This document shows positions 1 to 7,323 of a stretch of 64,000 nt of DNA, in pieces. How positions within the stretch are numbered: position 1 is the first letter of the stretch; each line of letters opens with the position of its first letter. The DNA is from Streptomyces brasiliensis (GTDB lineage Bacteria > Actinomycetota > Actinomycetes > Streptomycetales > Streptomycetaceae). A program made the position numbers and the translations under genes. The notes beneath the pieces were generated by a model. The model did no database searches and was not told where the DNA came from. It saw nothing but the letters and a program-made list of their open reading frames with translations. The DNA lies in NCBI RefSeq assembly GCF_014647875.1, contig NZ_BMQA01000001.1, forward strand, positions 372,001 to 436,000, written 5' to 3'.

Positions 1-2
1 CC

Positions 3-416
3 AACGCGCTGGGCACGGTGGGCGACATCCTGTCCGACGCCATCTCCGCGATCGGGCTGCAGATCGCCGTCTACTACGGCCTCGCGGGCCTGGCCGTGGT
101 CGTCGCCTACCGCAAGATGCTGCTGAAGTCGGCGGCGAACTTCCTGTTCGGCGGCGTCTGGCCGCTGTTCGGCGCCGCGTTCATGTTCTGGACCTTCGTC
201 GAGTCGCTGGGCGAGCTGAGCGCCGCCGCCGTCACGATCGGCATCGGCGGCCTGGCCGTCGGACTGGTCCCGATGCTCTGGTACTGGCGGCAGGGCAGCG
301 ACTACTACCGGCCGGCGAAACTGGACGCCAGCCGGACGATCGAGACGGCGTACGTCCCCGACGACCTGGCAACCGCGCAGTCCCGTGTCCACGAGGGCCT
401 CCCCACCGACTTCTGA
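3..416 (+). CDS. Amino-acid permease (APC family), C-terminal part
   Basis: The reading frame is already open at the window edge, so only the last 137 residues are visible and the start lies outside. Three hydrophobic stretches are seen: an IAVYYGLAGLAVVVAY segment, an FLFGGVWPLFGAAFMFWTF segment and an AVTIGIGGLAVGLVPMLWYW segment. A polar cytoplasmic tail follows. This spacing fits the last membrane helices of APC-superfamily amino-acid transporters. The tail ends 17 bp before the next gene, so the two may be co-transcribed. Substrate cannot be judged from the fragment. Confidence 0.75.
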   Translation, partial: NALGTVGDILSDAISAIGLQIAVYYGLAGLAVVVAYRKMLLKSAANFLFGGVWPLFGAAFMFWTFVESLGELSAAAVTIGIGGLAVGLVPMLWYWRQGSDYYRPAKLDASRTIETAYVPDDLATAQSRVHEGLPTDF

Positions 417-433
417 TCCGAGGGGACCCCCCG

Positions 434-1393
434 ATGGCGCGAGACCGCTTCGCCCCCGACTTCGATCCCGACTGCGGGGACGCGCTCCTGACCTCGGCCC
501 GGCACGACATCGTGATCGGCCGCTGGCAGGGCCTTCGGGACCTGCTGCGGGCCACCGGTGCCGACTGGCTCTCACGGGGGCACCGGGTACGGACGCTGGC
601 CCAGGCCTGCGCGCGCAGTACGACGGTGGAGTCCTGGCTGGCCGCCGAGCCGCGCAGCGCCGACGCCCTGGCGCTGTGGGCGGCGACCGAGACGGCCCGG
701 GCCTTCACGCTGGCCATCGCCGCGGGCCGGGGCATGCCGATCGACCGGGACCGTATCGACGCCGCCGTCCTCGCCTGCCTCCAGGCCACGGAGGCCTGGC
801 CGGACGACCCGACACCGTGGATCTCCCTGATCTCGGTGGCGCGGCTGTACCCGTCGGGCGTACGGCGGCAGGAACTGGCGCGCTGGTGGGACGAGTTGCA
901 CCGGCGCGACGCCTACAGCGTGGAGGGCCACCTCCAGGTGCTGCACTACTACTCCGCACGCTGGCACGGCACCCACGGCCTGATGTACGACTTCGCGCGC
1001 GACGCGGCCGGTGTCGCGCCGCCCGGCTGTGGGCTTCCGGTGCTCGTGCAGTACGCCCGGGTCGAGGAGTACCGCTACGCCCTGGACAGCGCGAAGGGTC
1101 AGCACTCCGCGATGGGGCTGGGCCAGCACTGGGACAACGACGGCGCCGTGGGCGACGTACGCCGTACCTGGCACCGCTGGATCACGGCCCGCGACGACGC
1201 GGTCGTGGCCCCCGGTGAGCTGCGGGACCTCAACCACCTCGCGCACGCGGCCTGTCTGGCGGGTACGGCGGACATCGCGGCGTCGCTGCTGCGGATGATG
1301 GGGCGCCGGGCGACGCGGACTCCGTGGTCGTACACCGGGGACCCGGAGAAGCAGATGGTCAAGTGGCGCAAGGAGCTGGGGCTGCGGGGGTGA
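434..1393 (+). CDS. Conserved hypothetical protein, helical
   Basis: A 319-residue soluble protein with no signal peptide or membrane segment. I do not recognise a catalytic motif. It is rich in Trp, His and Arg and predominantly helical. The run of helices (for example WLAAEPRSADALALWAATETARAF and PWISLISVARLYPSGVRRQELARWWDELH) resembles TPR-like repeat packing, but that is an impression only. The start has a GAGGGG ribosome-binding site just upstream and lies 17 bp after the permease stop. It ends 9 bp from the convergent nickel transporter gene. Function unknown. Confidence 0.7.
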   Translation: MARDRFAPDFDPDCGDALLTSARHDIVIGRWQGLRDLLRATGADWLSRGHRVRTLAQACARSTTVESWLAAEPRSADALALWAATETARAFTLAIAAGRGMPIDRDRIDAAVLACLQATEAWPDDPTPWISLISVARLYPSGVRRQELARWWDELHRRDAYSVEGHLQVLHYYSARWHGTHGLMYDFARDAAGVAPPGCGLPVLVQYARVEEYRYALDSAKGQHSAMGLGQHWDNDGAVGDVRRTWHRWITARDDAVVAPGELRDLNHLAHAACLAGTADIAASLLRMMGRRATRTPWSYTGDPEKQMVKWRKELGLRG

Positions 1394-1402
1394 GGAGGCC
1401 GG

Positions 1403-2563
1403 TCACTCCGCCGGCTGTTCGGCGGGCTCGGCGAGGCCCGCCGTCCACTTCTCCTCGATGCGGCCGACCTTCCACACCAGCAGGGCCACGATCCAGGTGG
1501 CGAAGAAGAGACCCACGATGACGAATCCGACGACGTTGAGGTCGAGACCGCTCACCCGGTCCCAGAAAGGACCGTGCAGCCGGAGCTTGTCGGCGAGGAG
1601 GCCGAGCAGTTCGACAGTGCCGATGATCAGGGCGACGGCGACGGACAGGCCGGTGATCGTGAGGTTGTAGTAGACCTTGCGGACCGGCTTGGAGAACGCC
1701 CAGCCGTAGGCGAAGTTCATGAACGAGCCGTCGATCGTGTCCAGGAGGGACATGCCGGCGGCGAACAGCACGGGCAGGCAGAGGATCGCGTACCAGGGCA
1801 GGCCGGAGGCGGCACCGGAGCCGGCGAGCACCAGCAGGGCGATCTCCGTCGCCGTGTCGAAACCGAGGCCGAAGAGCAGGCCCAGCGGGTACATCTGCCA
1901 CGGCTTGGTGATGGACTTCATGACGCGGCCGAGGAGGCGGTTCATGAAGCCCCGGTTGTCGAGCTGCTCCTCGAGGGCGGCCTCGTCGAAGTGGCCGGCG
2001 CGCATCCGGCGGAACACCTTCCAGATGCCGGCCAGGATGACCAGGTTGAGCGCGGCGATGACGTAGAGGAAGGCCCCGGAGACGGTCGTACCGATGACGC
2101 CGGTGACGTCGTGGAGCCGGGAGTTGTCGTCGCGGACCGGGCCGGCCAGTGTCCTCATGCCGAGGGAGAGCAGCAGCGCCAGCCCGAAGACGATGCTGGA
2201 GTGGCCGAGCGAGAACCAGAAGCCGACCGAGAGCGGCCGCCGTCCCTCGCTCATCAGTTTGCGCGTGGTGTTGTCGATGGCCGCGATGTGGTCCGCGTCG
2301 AAGGCGTGCCGCATGCCCAGCGTGTAGGCGGTCACGCCGATGCCGACACCGAAGGACTTCGTGCCGATGCTGTAGTGCTCCGGCGCGACGATCGCCACGA
2401 GGGTGAACCAGCCGATGACGTGCAGGGCCAGCACGAAGGCGGTCATGCCGCCGACCCTGACCCACTCCTGCCGCGTCATGGAGCCGCGGACGCGGCGCCA
2501 GGCCGAGGGCTTGGCCTCGGCCCGGGCGGGGAGGGGCGGAGTGGGGTCAGGGGCGGCCGTCAT
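1403..2563 (-). CDS. Nickel/cobalt permease, NiCoT (HoxN/NixA) family
   Basis: A 386-residue polytopic membrane protein that should import Ni2+ or Co2+ for enzymes such as Ni-superoxide dismutase, urease or cobalamin synthesis. The NiCoT signature RHAFDADHIAAIDN is present in an early transmembrane segment. The later family segments LGFDTATEIALL and LLDTIDGSFMNFAYGWAF are also present. About eight hydrophobic helices are seen. I chose the ATG at 2563 because residues encoded further upstream are not hydrophobic or family-like. A Nur-like box lies 73-89 bp upstream, suggesting repression by nickel. The gene converges on the unknown gene to its left. Confidence 0.9.
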   Translation of the reverse strand: MTAAPDPTPPLPARAEAKPSAWRRVRGSMTRQEWVRVGGMTAFVLALHVIGWFTLVAIVAPEHYSIGTKSFGVGIGVTAYTLGMRHAFDADHIAAIDNTTRKLMSEGRRPLSVGFWFSLGHSSIVFGLALLLSLGMRTLAGPVRDDNSRLHDVTGVIGTTVSGAFLYVIAALNLVILAGIWKVFRRMRAGHFDEAALEEQLDNRGFMNRLLGRVMKSITKPWQMYPLGLLFGLGFDTATEIALLVLAGSGAASGLPWYAILCLPVLFAAGMSLLDTIDGSFMNFAYGWAFSKPVRKVYYNLTITGLSVAVALIIGTVELLGLLADKLRLHGPFWDRVSGLDLNVVGFVIVGLFFATWIVALLVWKVGRIEEKWTAGLAEPAEQPAE

Positions 2564-2635
2564 GGTGAGGGTCTTTCGCTCGTGCGGTGGCGCGTGCGCG
2601 GCTGCACCGGGCAGCCTCGCGCCATCTTTCCGCAC

Positions 2636-2652
2636 TTGCAAGTCGATCGCAG
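2636..2652. promoter_or_regulatory. Possible Nur (nickel-uptake regulator) box
   Basis: The sequence is ttgcaa-gtcga-tcgcag. It resembles the published Nur pattern of two TTGCAA-like halves separated by 5 bases. The left half is perfect and the right half matches 4 of 6. It sits upstream of the nickel/cobalt permease gene, which is where a Nur repressor would be expected to act. The match is imperfect and the assignment rests mainly on position. Confidence 0.35.
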
Positions 2653-2770
2653 TAATGGCGGGTAAAGGCGGGTGCAGACCTTGCCCATGGGCGGGAAAAA
2701 CGGCGACGACGGCGCAACCCGAGCCGGGGTGCGGCAGTTTCACACGGGGAACCCGGCACCCCTCTCGATC

Positions 2771-2805
2771 GTCTACAGTTCAGTAGACCGTCTACACCTA
2801 TGTAG
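2771..2805. promoter_or_regulatory. Tandem BlaI-type operators upstream of the DedA operon
   Basis: Two palindromes lie side by side: ctaca-gttc-agtag at 2773-2786 (inside a longer GTCTAC...GTAGAC repeat, 2771-2788) and ctaca-ccta-tgtag at 2792-2805. Their centres are 19 bp apart. The TACA...TGTA core is the hallmark of BlaI/MecI/CopY-family operators. A BlaI-type gene with similar sites lies at 6940. The boxes are about 60-95 bp upstream of the DedA start, the right place for a repressor. Confidence 0.6.
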
Positions 2806-2865
2806 TCGAGGGTCGGGTGCCGTTCCGTGGGCCCGGCACACCCGGACGAAAGGGCGCGCGCGACG

Positions 2866-3528
2866 ATGACCACCCCCCTGCACCTGGCGTCGCAGCTCGC
2901 CGTCAATGTGCTGGACGCCCACTCGCTGCTGGCCGCCTTCGGCGTGCTGGGCGTCGGTGTGGTGATGTTCGCCGAGACGGGGCTGCTGATCGGTTTCTTC
3001 CTGCCCGGCGACTCCCTGCTGTTCACGGCGGGACTGCTGTGCACCGGCACGGCCACCGGGGGTGTGCGTCTGTCGCTGGCACCGCTGCTGATCGCGGCCG
3101 CGGTCGGCGCGCTCGCCGGCTCGCAGTGCGGGTATCTGCTGGGCCGCAAGGCGGGCGGCGCGCTGCTCAACCGCAGTCGCTCGGCCCGGCTGCACGAGGG
3201 CGCCGAGCGTGCCGAAGTGCTGCTGGAGCGGTACGGGTACGCCAAGGCGATCGTGCTGGCCCGCTTCGTCCCGGTGGTCCGCACGGTGCTCAACCCGATG
3301 GCCGGCGCGCTGGGCGTACCCGCGCGGACGTTCACCCTGTGGCAGGCGGTCGGCGGCCTGGTGTGGAGCGTCGGACTGACCCTCGCCGGGTACGCGCTGG
3401 GCGCGTCGATCCCGAACGTCGACAAGTACCTCCTGCCGGTGATCGTCCTCATCGTGGTCGTGTCGCTGCTGCCGCTGGTCGTCGAGGTGCTGCGCTCCCG
3501 CCGGGCCGCCAAGGAGGCCCGCGGATGA
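2866..3528 (+). CDS. DedA-family membrane protein
   Basis: A 220-residue integral membrane protein of the DedA (SNARE-associated/VTT) superfamily. Family marks seen are the N-terminal FAETGLLIGFFLPGDSLLF segment and the central ARFVPVVRTVLNPMAGALGV segment, whose conserved arginines are typical of DedA proteins. Members have been implicated in returning undecaprenyl phosphate across the membrane and in envelope integrity. The ATG at 2866 is chosen over upstream starts because the homologous sequence begins there and AAGG lies 5' of it. The stop overlaps the next start (ATGA), so it heads a three-gene operon with two PAP2 phosphatases behind two BlaI-like operators. Confidence 0.88.
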   Translation: MTTPLHLASQLAVNVLDAHSLLAAFGVLGVGVVMFAETGLLIGFFLPGDSLLFTAGLLCTGTATGGVRLSLAPLLIAAAVGALAGSQCGYLLGRKAGGALLNRSRSARLHEGAERAEVLLERYGYAKAIVLARFVPVVRTVLNPMAGALGVPARTFTLWQAVGGLVWSVGLTLAGYALGASIPNVDKYLLPVIVLIVVVSLLPLVVEVLRSRRAAKEARG

Positions 3529-4127
3529 TCCTCGCCTTCCGGGCCGCGGCGCTCGACGGACCCGCCTACACGGACGTGGTGCGACTGGCGCACTCCTCCC
3601 CCGACTGGCTGGACGACTCGGTGACGGTCTGGTCGGCGTACGGACTCGCCGTGTTCGCACTGCTCATGACCGTGGGCTGGTGGCGGGCGCGCCGGGTGAG
3701 CCCGGTGGCGGCCCTGACGGCGCTGGCCGTTCCGCTGTCCGTGGTGGCGGCGTTCGCCGTCGACGCCGGGCTGAAACTGCTGGTCCGTGAGGACCGGCCG
3801 TGCCGCGGCCTCGGGGCGAGCACGCTGGCGGCGTGCCCGGCGCCGGGCGACTGGTCCTTCCCGAGCAATCACGCGGCGGTCGCGGCCGCGGCGGCGGTGG
3901 CCCTGTTCTTCGTCTCCCGCCGGCTCGGCGCCGTCGCCGTCGTGGCGGCCTCGGCGATGTCGGTCTCCCGCGTCTGGATCGGCGTCCACTATCCGCACGA
4001 CGTCGTGGCGGGCGTCGTCGTCGGGGCCCTCGTCGCCCTCCTCTCGATGCGGGTGCTGCGCCGGTGGCCGCGGGACCTGGCCGGGCGACTGGCCGCGACC
4101 CGGCTGCGCCCGCTGCTGGTGTCATGA
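3525..4127 (+). CDS. PAP2-family phosphatase (first copy)
   Basis: A 200-residue membrane phosphatase of the PAP2 superfamily, which includes undecaprenyl-pyrophosphate phosphatases and lipid phosphatases. The three-part phosphatase signature is visible: KLLVREDRPC (motif 1, KxxxxxxRP-like), the PSNHA motif (motif 2) and SRVWIGVHYPHDVVAG (motif 3, SRxxxxxHxxxD). Several hydrophobic helices surround these. The start overlaps the DedA stop by 4 bp, and its own stop overlaps the next PAP2 gene by 4 bp, indicating translational coupling. The likely role is dephosphorylation of a polyprenyl or other lipid phosphate outside the membrane; the exact substrate is inferred. Confidence 0.88.
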   Translation: MILAFRAAALDGPAYTDVVRLAHSSPDWLDDSVTVWSAYGLAVFALLMTVGWWRARRVSPVAALTALAVPLSVVAAFAVDAGLKLLVREDRPCRGLGASTLAACPAPGDWSFPSNHAAVAAAAAVALFFVSRRLGAVAVVAASAMSVSRVWIGVHYPHDVVAGVVVGALVALLSMRVLRRWPRDLAGRLAATRLRPLLVS

Positions 4128-4822
4128 ACCGCAAGGGCGTCGCCGAACTGGCGGGCAGCGTCGGCCTCGGCGCGTGGACGGCGTTCGGGGTGCTGGCCCT
4201 GGTCGTCGCCGGCGGGCACGGCTCCCCGCTGTACCTGGACGACGGCCTGTTGACCTGGTCGGCCGGCCACCGCCCGAGCCTGGCGGTGGCCGTGGCCCGC
4301 GGCCTGACCGCCACCGGGACGGGGATCGTTCCCTACGCGCTGGTTGTCCTCGCCGGCCTGGTCGCGGGACGGACCCCGCGCGAGCGGGCGGCAGCCGTGC
4401 TGCTGGGCGGCGTCTGCCTCGGCGCGGGCCAGGGGGTGCGGTACGGCGTGATGGAACTGGTCGCACGGGCCCGCCCGCCCGAGTCCGGCTGGCAGACGCA
4501 TGCCTCGGGCTGGTCCTTCCCCTCCGGCCACAGCACCACGGCCGCACTGACGGCCGGCCTGGTGATCCTCGCGATCACCGTGCGCGCCCCGCGCGGCGGA
4601 CGGCTGCTGTGCCTCGCCGTCGGCTGCTGGGGCGCGCTCGTCGGACTGACCCGGGTCTATCTCGGCGTGCACTGGTTCACCGACGTGATCGGCGGCTGGC
4701 TGTTCGCCGTCGGCTGGCTCGGCGTCTGCCTGTGTGCGGCGGCGTGGTGGCTGCCCTCGCGGCTGCTCACCGGCGGGGCTCCGGTGGACGAAGAAGCACG
4801 TGGCGGACGGGATCACGCCTGA
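4124..4822 (+). CDS. PAP2-family phosphatase (second copy)
   Basis: A second, divergent PAP2 membrane phosphatase, 232 residues. It carries YGVMELVARARPPES (motif 1), SFPSGHSTT (motif 2) and GLTRVYLGVHWFTDVIGGW (motif 3, with the catalytic His and Asp). The start codon overlaps the previous stop (ATGA). Two tandem, non-identical PAP2 genes behind DedA suggest different lipid-phosphate substrates or conditions. It ends 9 bp from the convergent proteasome-like gene. The C-terminal tail (about 20 residues after the last helix) is charged and probably cytoplasmic. Confidence 0.87.
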   Translation: MNRKGVAELAGSVGLGAWTAFGVLALVVAGGHGSPLYLDDGLLTWSAGHRPSLAVAVARGLTATGTGIVPYALVVLAGLVAGRTPRERAAAVLLGGVCLGAGQGVRYGVMELVARARPPESGWQTHASGWSFPSGHSTTAALTAGLVILAITVRAPRGGRLLCLAVGCWGALVGLTRVYLGVHWFTDVIGGWLFAVGWLGVCLCAAAWWLPSRLLTGGAPVDEEARGGRDHA

Positions 4823-4831
4823 CCCACCGGC

Positions 4832-5689
4832 TCACGGAGCGGCGTGGGGCCCGTCCGGGCGGCTCCGGCGTTGCTCGACCATCTCCCCGCTCAGCTCCGC
4901 CGTCTCCGTCTCGGGGAGGCGTTCGAAGCCGTCGCCGGTGATGACCGAGACGATCGGGAAGATCCGGCGGCCCACGTCGGGGCCGCCGGTGGCCGAGTCG
5001 TCGTCGGCCGCGTCGTACAGCGCCTGGAGCGCGGCCAGGGCGGCCTCGCGCCGGGACATGCCGGGCCGGAACAGCTTCTTCAGGGCGCCCCGGGCGTACG
5101 GGGAGCCGGAGCCCTCCGCGTGGAACTCCGCCTTCTCGTACAGCCCGCCGACCACGTCGAAGCTGAAGATGCGGCCGCGCTCCCCTTCGGGCGCGGCGGG
5201 GTCGTAGCCCGCGAGCAGGGGGACCACGGCGAGGCCCTGCATGGCCTGGCCCAGGTTCTGCCGGATCATCGTGGCGAGCCGGGTCGCCTTGGCGTTGAGG
5301 GTCATGGGGATGCCCTCGATCTTCTCGAAGTGCTTCAGCTCGACCTGGTAGAGCTTCACCATGTCGATCGCGAGCCCCACGGAACCGGCGAAGGCCACCG
5401 CTGTGTAGTCGTCCGCGGGGTGCACCTTCTCCAGGTCGCGCTGGGCGATGAGATTGCCCATGGTGGCCCGGCGGTCGCCGGCGATCAGCACGCCGTCGCG
5501 GTAGGCGAGGGCGAGGACCGTGGTGCCGTGCGGGACCTGGTCCGGGTCGGCCGGTACGCCGTGCGGCAAGGGGCTTCGGGTCGGCAGCAGGCCGGGCCGG
5601 TGCGCGGCCAGGAAGTCGGTGAAGGACGATGAGCCCGGGGTGAAGAACTCCTCCCCGAGCCGGCCGTCGCCGGTGTCGCTGTCCGCCAT
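4832..5689 (-). CDS. Proteasome beta-subunit paralogue, orphan
   Basis: A 285-residue protein with the N-terminal-nucleophile hydrolase fold of 20S proteasome beta subunits. A propeptide of 55 residues ends in HG before TTVLALAYRDGVLIAGDRRAT, so Thr56 would be the active-site nucleophile after processing. The downstream D-R-R-A-T and K residues and the DDDSATGGPD block match actinobacterial PrcB. Normal prcB sits in a pup-prcB-prcA operon. Here there is no prcA, pup, pafA or dop, so this is a separate copy. RBS GAGGGGGAG precedes the ATG. It could replace or mix with the main beta subunit. Confidence 0.88.
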   Translation of the reverse strand: MADSDTGDGRLGEEFFTPGSSSFTDFLAAHRPGLLPTRSPLPHGVPADPDQVPHGTTVLALAYRDGVLIAGDRRATMGNLIAQRDLEKVHPADDYTAVAFAGSVGLAIDMVKLYQVELKHFEKIEGIPMTLNAKATRLATMIRQNLGQAMQGLAVVPLLAGYDPAAPEGERGRIFSFDVVGGLYEKAEFHAEGSGSPYARGALKKLFRPGMSRREAALAALQALYDAADDDSATGGPDVGRRIFPIVSVITGDGFERLPETETAELSGEMVEQRRSRPDGPHAAP

Positions 5690-5821
5690 GGCGCTCCCCC
5701 TCGTGCGTCGGTGGGCTGTCGGCTCCGGTCCGAGCCTTCACTGAAGCGACTCCTACCAGAAGCGGGCGCGCGGGAAACGCTCTCCGACGCACGGGACCAC
5801 GACCTTGCGACGCTCTCCGCC

Positions 5822-6769
5822 TCACACCGCCTTGCGCCGCACCAGCACTCCGAGCACCAGCAGTCCCGGGACGAGCGGCAGCCACACGGTCAGCAGCCGG
5901 TAACCGAGCACGGCTGAGGCGGCCAGGGCGGCAGGTGCCCCGGAGGCGGTGAGGGCCAGGGCGAGGACGGCGTCGAGCGAGCCGAGTCCGCCCGGGGTGG
6001 GCAGCAGGGCGGCGGCGCTGCTGGCGGCGAGGTACAGCAGGGCCACCTCGGCCGGGGGCAGGGGCAGTTCGACGGCCTGGGCGACGGCGATCAGCACCAG
6101 GGAGTGCAGCGCGGCGAAGGCCAGCGAGCCGCCCCACAGGGCCGCGGTGCGCGGCGGGCTCGTGTGCACGGCCCGGATGTCGGCGAGCACGGCGGTCACG
6201 GCCTGCCTGCACCTGGGGCCCAGGCGGCTGTTGAGCACGACGGCCACCATCGCGGCTGCGGCGAGGACGACGACGGGAGCGGCCGGCGGGACGTGCGGAA
6301 CACGCAGCAGTCCTGGGCAGGCCGGGGCGAGCGCGGCGATCAGCATGCACCGCGTGAGCGCGCCGGCCGTGGCCTTGACGGCGAGCGCGCTCGCGGAGCG
6401 TCCGGCGGGCAGCCCGCACCGCATCAGGAACCGCAGGTTGACGGCGCCCGCGCCGACTCCCGCGGGCAGCAGATGGTTGGCGGCGGAGGCGGCGAACTGG
6501 GCGGCCACCAGACGCGTACCGGGCAGCCGCCGGGCGACCGCGCCCTGCTGGGCGAGCGCCGAGGACATCCAGGTCGCGACGGCAGCCGTGGCGGCCACCA
6601 GGAGCCAGCCCTGGTCGGCGACGGCCAGCCGCACGACCCCGGTGTGCACAGCGGGCCAGTGCCGCAGGGCCAGATACACGGCGCACACCAGGACGGCGAG
6701 GCAGAACGCGCTGTGCCAGTAGGCCCGTCTGCGGCCCACGGCGACGGCGAGCTGCGCCGGGGACGTCAT
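5822..6769 (-). CDS. Flippase-like membrane protein (UPF0104/LPG-synthase TM-domain family)
   Basis: A 315-residue membrane protein with about seven to eight helices. It resembles the transmembrane part of lysylphosphatidylglycerol synthases (YbhN/AglD/UPF0104). Family-like segments include QFAASAANHLLPAGVGAGAVNLRFLMRCGL, with the conserved NxLLPxGxGA..NxRxL pattern, and LPTPGGLGSLDAVL near the C-terminus, the PxPGGxGxxE-like motif. There is no aminoacyl-transferase domain. I prefer the ATG at 6769, preceded by GAGGGGGG, over a GTG at 6784. Two BlaI-like palindromes lie immediately upstream (6788-6827), linking it to the neighbouring regulator. Substrate unknown, probably a lipid-linked intermediate. 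Confidence 0.75.
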   Translation of the reverse strand: MTSPAQLAVAVGRRRAYWHSAFCLAVLVCAVYLALRHWPAVHTGVVRLAVADQGWLLVAATAAVATWMSSALAQQGAVARRLPGTRLVAAQFAASAANHLLPAGVGAGAVNLRFLMRCGLPAGRSASALAVKATAGALTRCMLIAALAPACPGLLRVPHVPPAAPVVVLAAAAMVAVVLNSRLGPRCRQAVTAVLADIRAVHTSPPRTAALWGGSLAFAALHSLVLIAVAQAVELPLPPAEVALLYLAASSAAALLPTPGGLGSLDAVLALALTASGAPAALAASAVLGYRLLTVWLPLVPGLLVLGVLVRRKAV

Positions 6770-6787
6770 CGGCACCCCCCTCACACT

Positions 6788-6827
6788 CCTACATCATGTA
6801 GGGTCTCGGACACCCTACAGCCTGTAG
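6788..6827. promoter_or_regulatory. Pair of BlaI-type operators between divergent genes
   Basis: Two clean palindromes: cctaca-tca-tgtagg at 6788-6802 (15 bp, perfect arms) and ctaca-gcc-tgtag at 6815-6827, with centres 26 bp apart. They lie 19 bp upstream of the flippase-like gene start and about 110 bp upstream of the BlaI-type gene. They could control the leftward gene directly and the rightward gene together with the box at 6918. Confidence 0.65.
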
Positions 6828-6917
6828 TACCGAGGGTGGGAGTCGGGAAAAAACACGGTCAAACTAGCCTATTTCGCCCAGATTTGCCGTGCCGACACCT
6901 CCGCGCGTCGTACGGCC

Positions 6918-6930
6918 CTACGCGCTGTAA
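6918..6930. promoter_or_regulatory. Degenerate BlaI-type operator just before the blaI-like gene
   Basis: The sequence ctacg-cgc-tgtaa matches the ctaca-N3-tgtag pattern with one mismatch in each arm. It ends 9 bp before the ATG of the BlaI-type gene. This position would allow a weak autoregulatory block of transcription. Confidence 0.45.
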
Positions 6931-6939
6931 GGTTGCCTC

Positions 6940-7323
6940 ATGGCTGGCACGGATTCCCGCGGCAGGGTGGAGCGGCGCAGCGCCGGGGAGCTGGAGAGCG
7001 AGGTGCTGGCCTCGCTGTGGGCGACCGAGCGTCCGCTGACGCCGGCCGAGATCCAGGCGGAGATCGGCGGCGGTCTCGCCTACAACACGGTGCACACCAT
7101 CCTGAAGCGCCTGTACGACAAGGGACTTGTGCTGCGCGACGCGGACGGGCGCCGCGGCGCGTACCGGCCCGCGAAGAACGCGGCCGAGCTGACCGCCGAG
7201 GCCATGCACGAAGCGCTGGACCGCGGCCCCGATCCGATCGCCGCCCTCCAGCAGTTCGTCTCCGGGCTCAGTCCGGAGGAGGAGCGGGCGCTGCGCGATC
7301 TGCTGGGCAGGGGCGGCCTATGA
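6940..7323 (+). CDS. BlaI/MecI-family transcriptional repressor
   Basis: A 127-residue winged-helix repressor. The N-terminal half (LESEVLASLWATERPLTPAEIQAEIGGGLAYNTVHTILKRLYDKGLVLR) is the BlaI/MecI DNA-binding domain, with the recognition helix around AYNTVHTILKRL. The C-terminal helices (AEAMHEALDR..LQQFVSGLSPEEERALRDLLG) fit the dimerisation region. Its stop overlaps the start of the M56 protease gene (ATGA), the classical regulator-sensor pairing. In the known systems protease activation leads to cleavage or release of the repressor. Candidate operators occur at 2771-2805, 6788-6827 and 6918-6930. It is not necessarily linked to beta-lactamase, since no beta-lactamase is nearby. Confidence 0.92.
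   Translation: MAGTDSRGRVERRSAGELESEVLASLWATERPLTPAEIQAEIGGGLAYNTVHTILKRLYDKGLVLRDADGRRGAYRPAKNAAELTAEAMHEALDRGPDPIAALQQFVSGLSPEEERALRDLLGRGGL

Noticed and set aside
2564..2743. 60-residue N-terminal extension of the nickel permease
   Set aside because: It has no family-like sequence and covers the likely promoter and Nur-like box.
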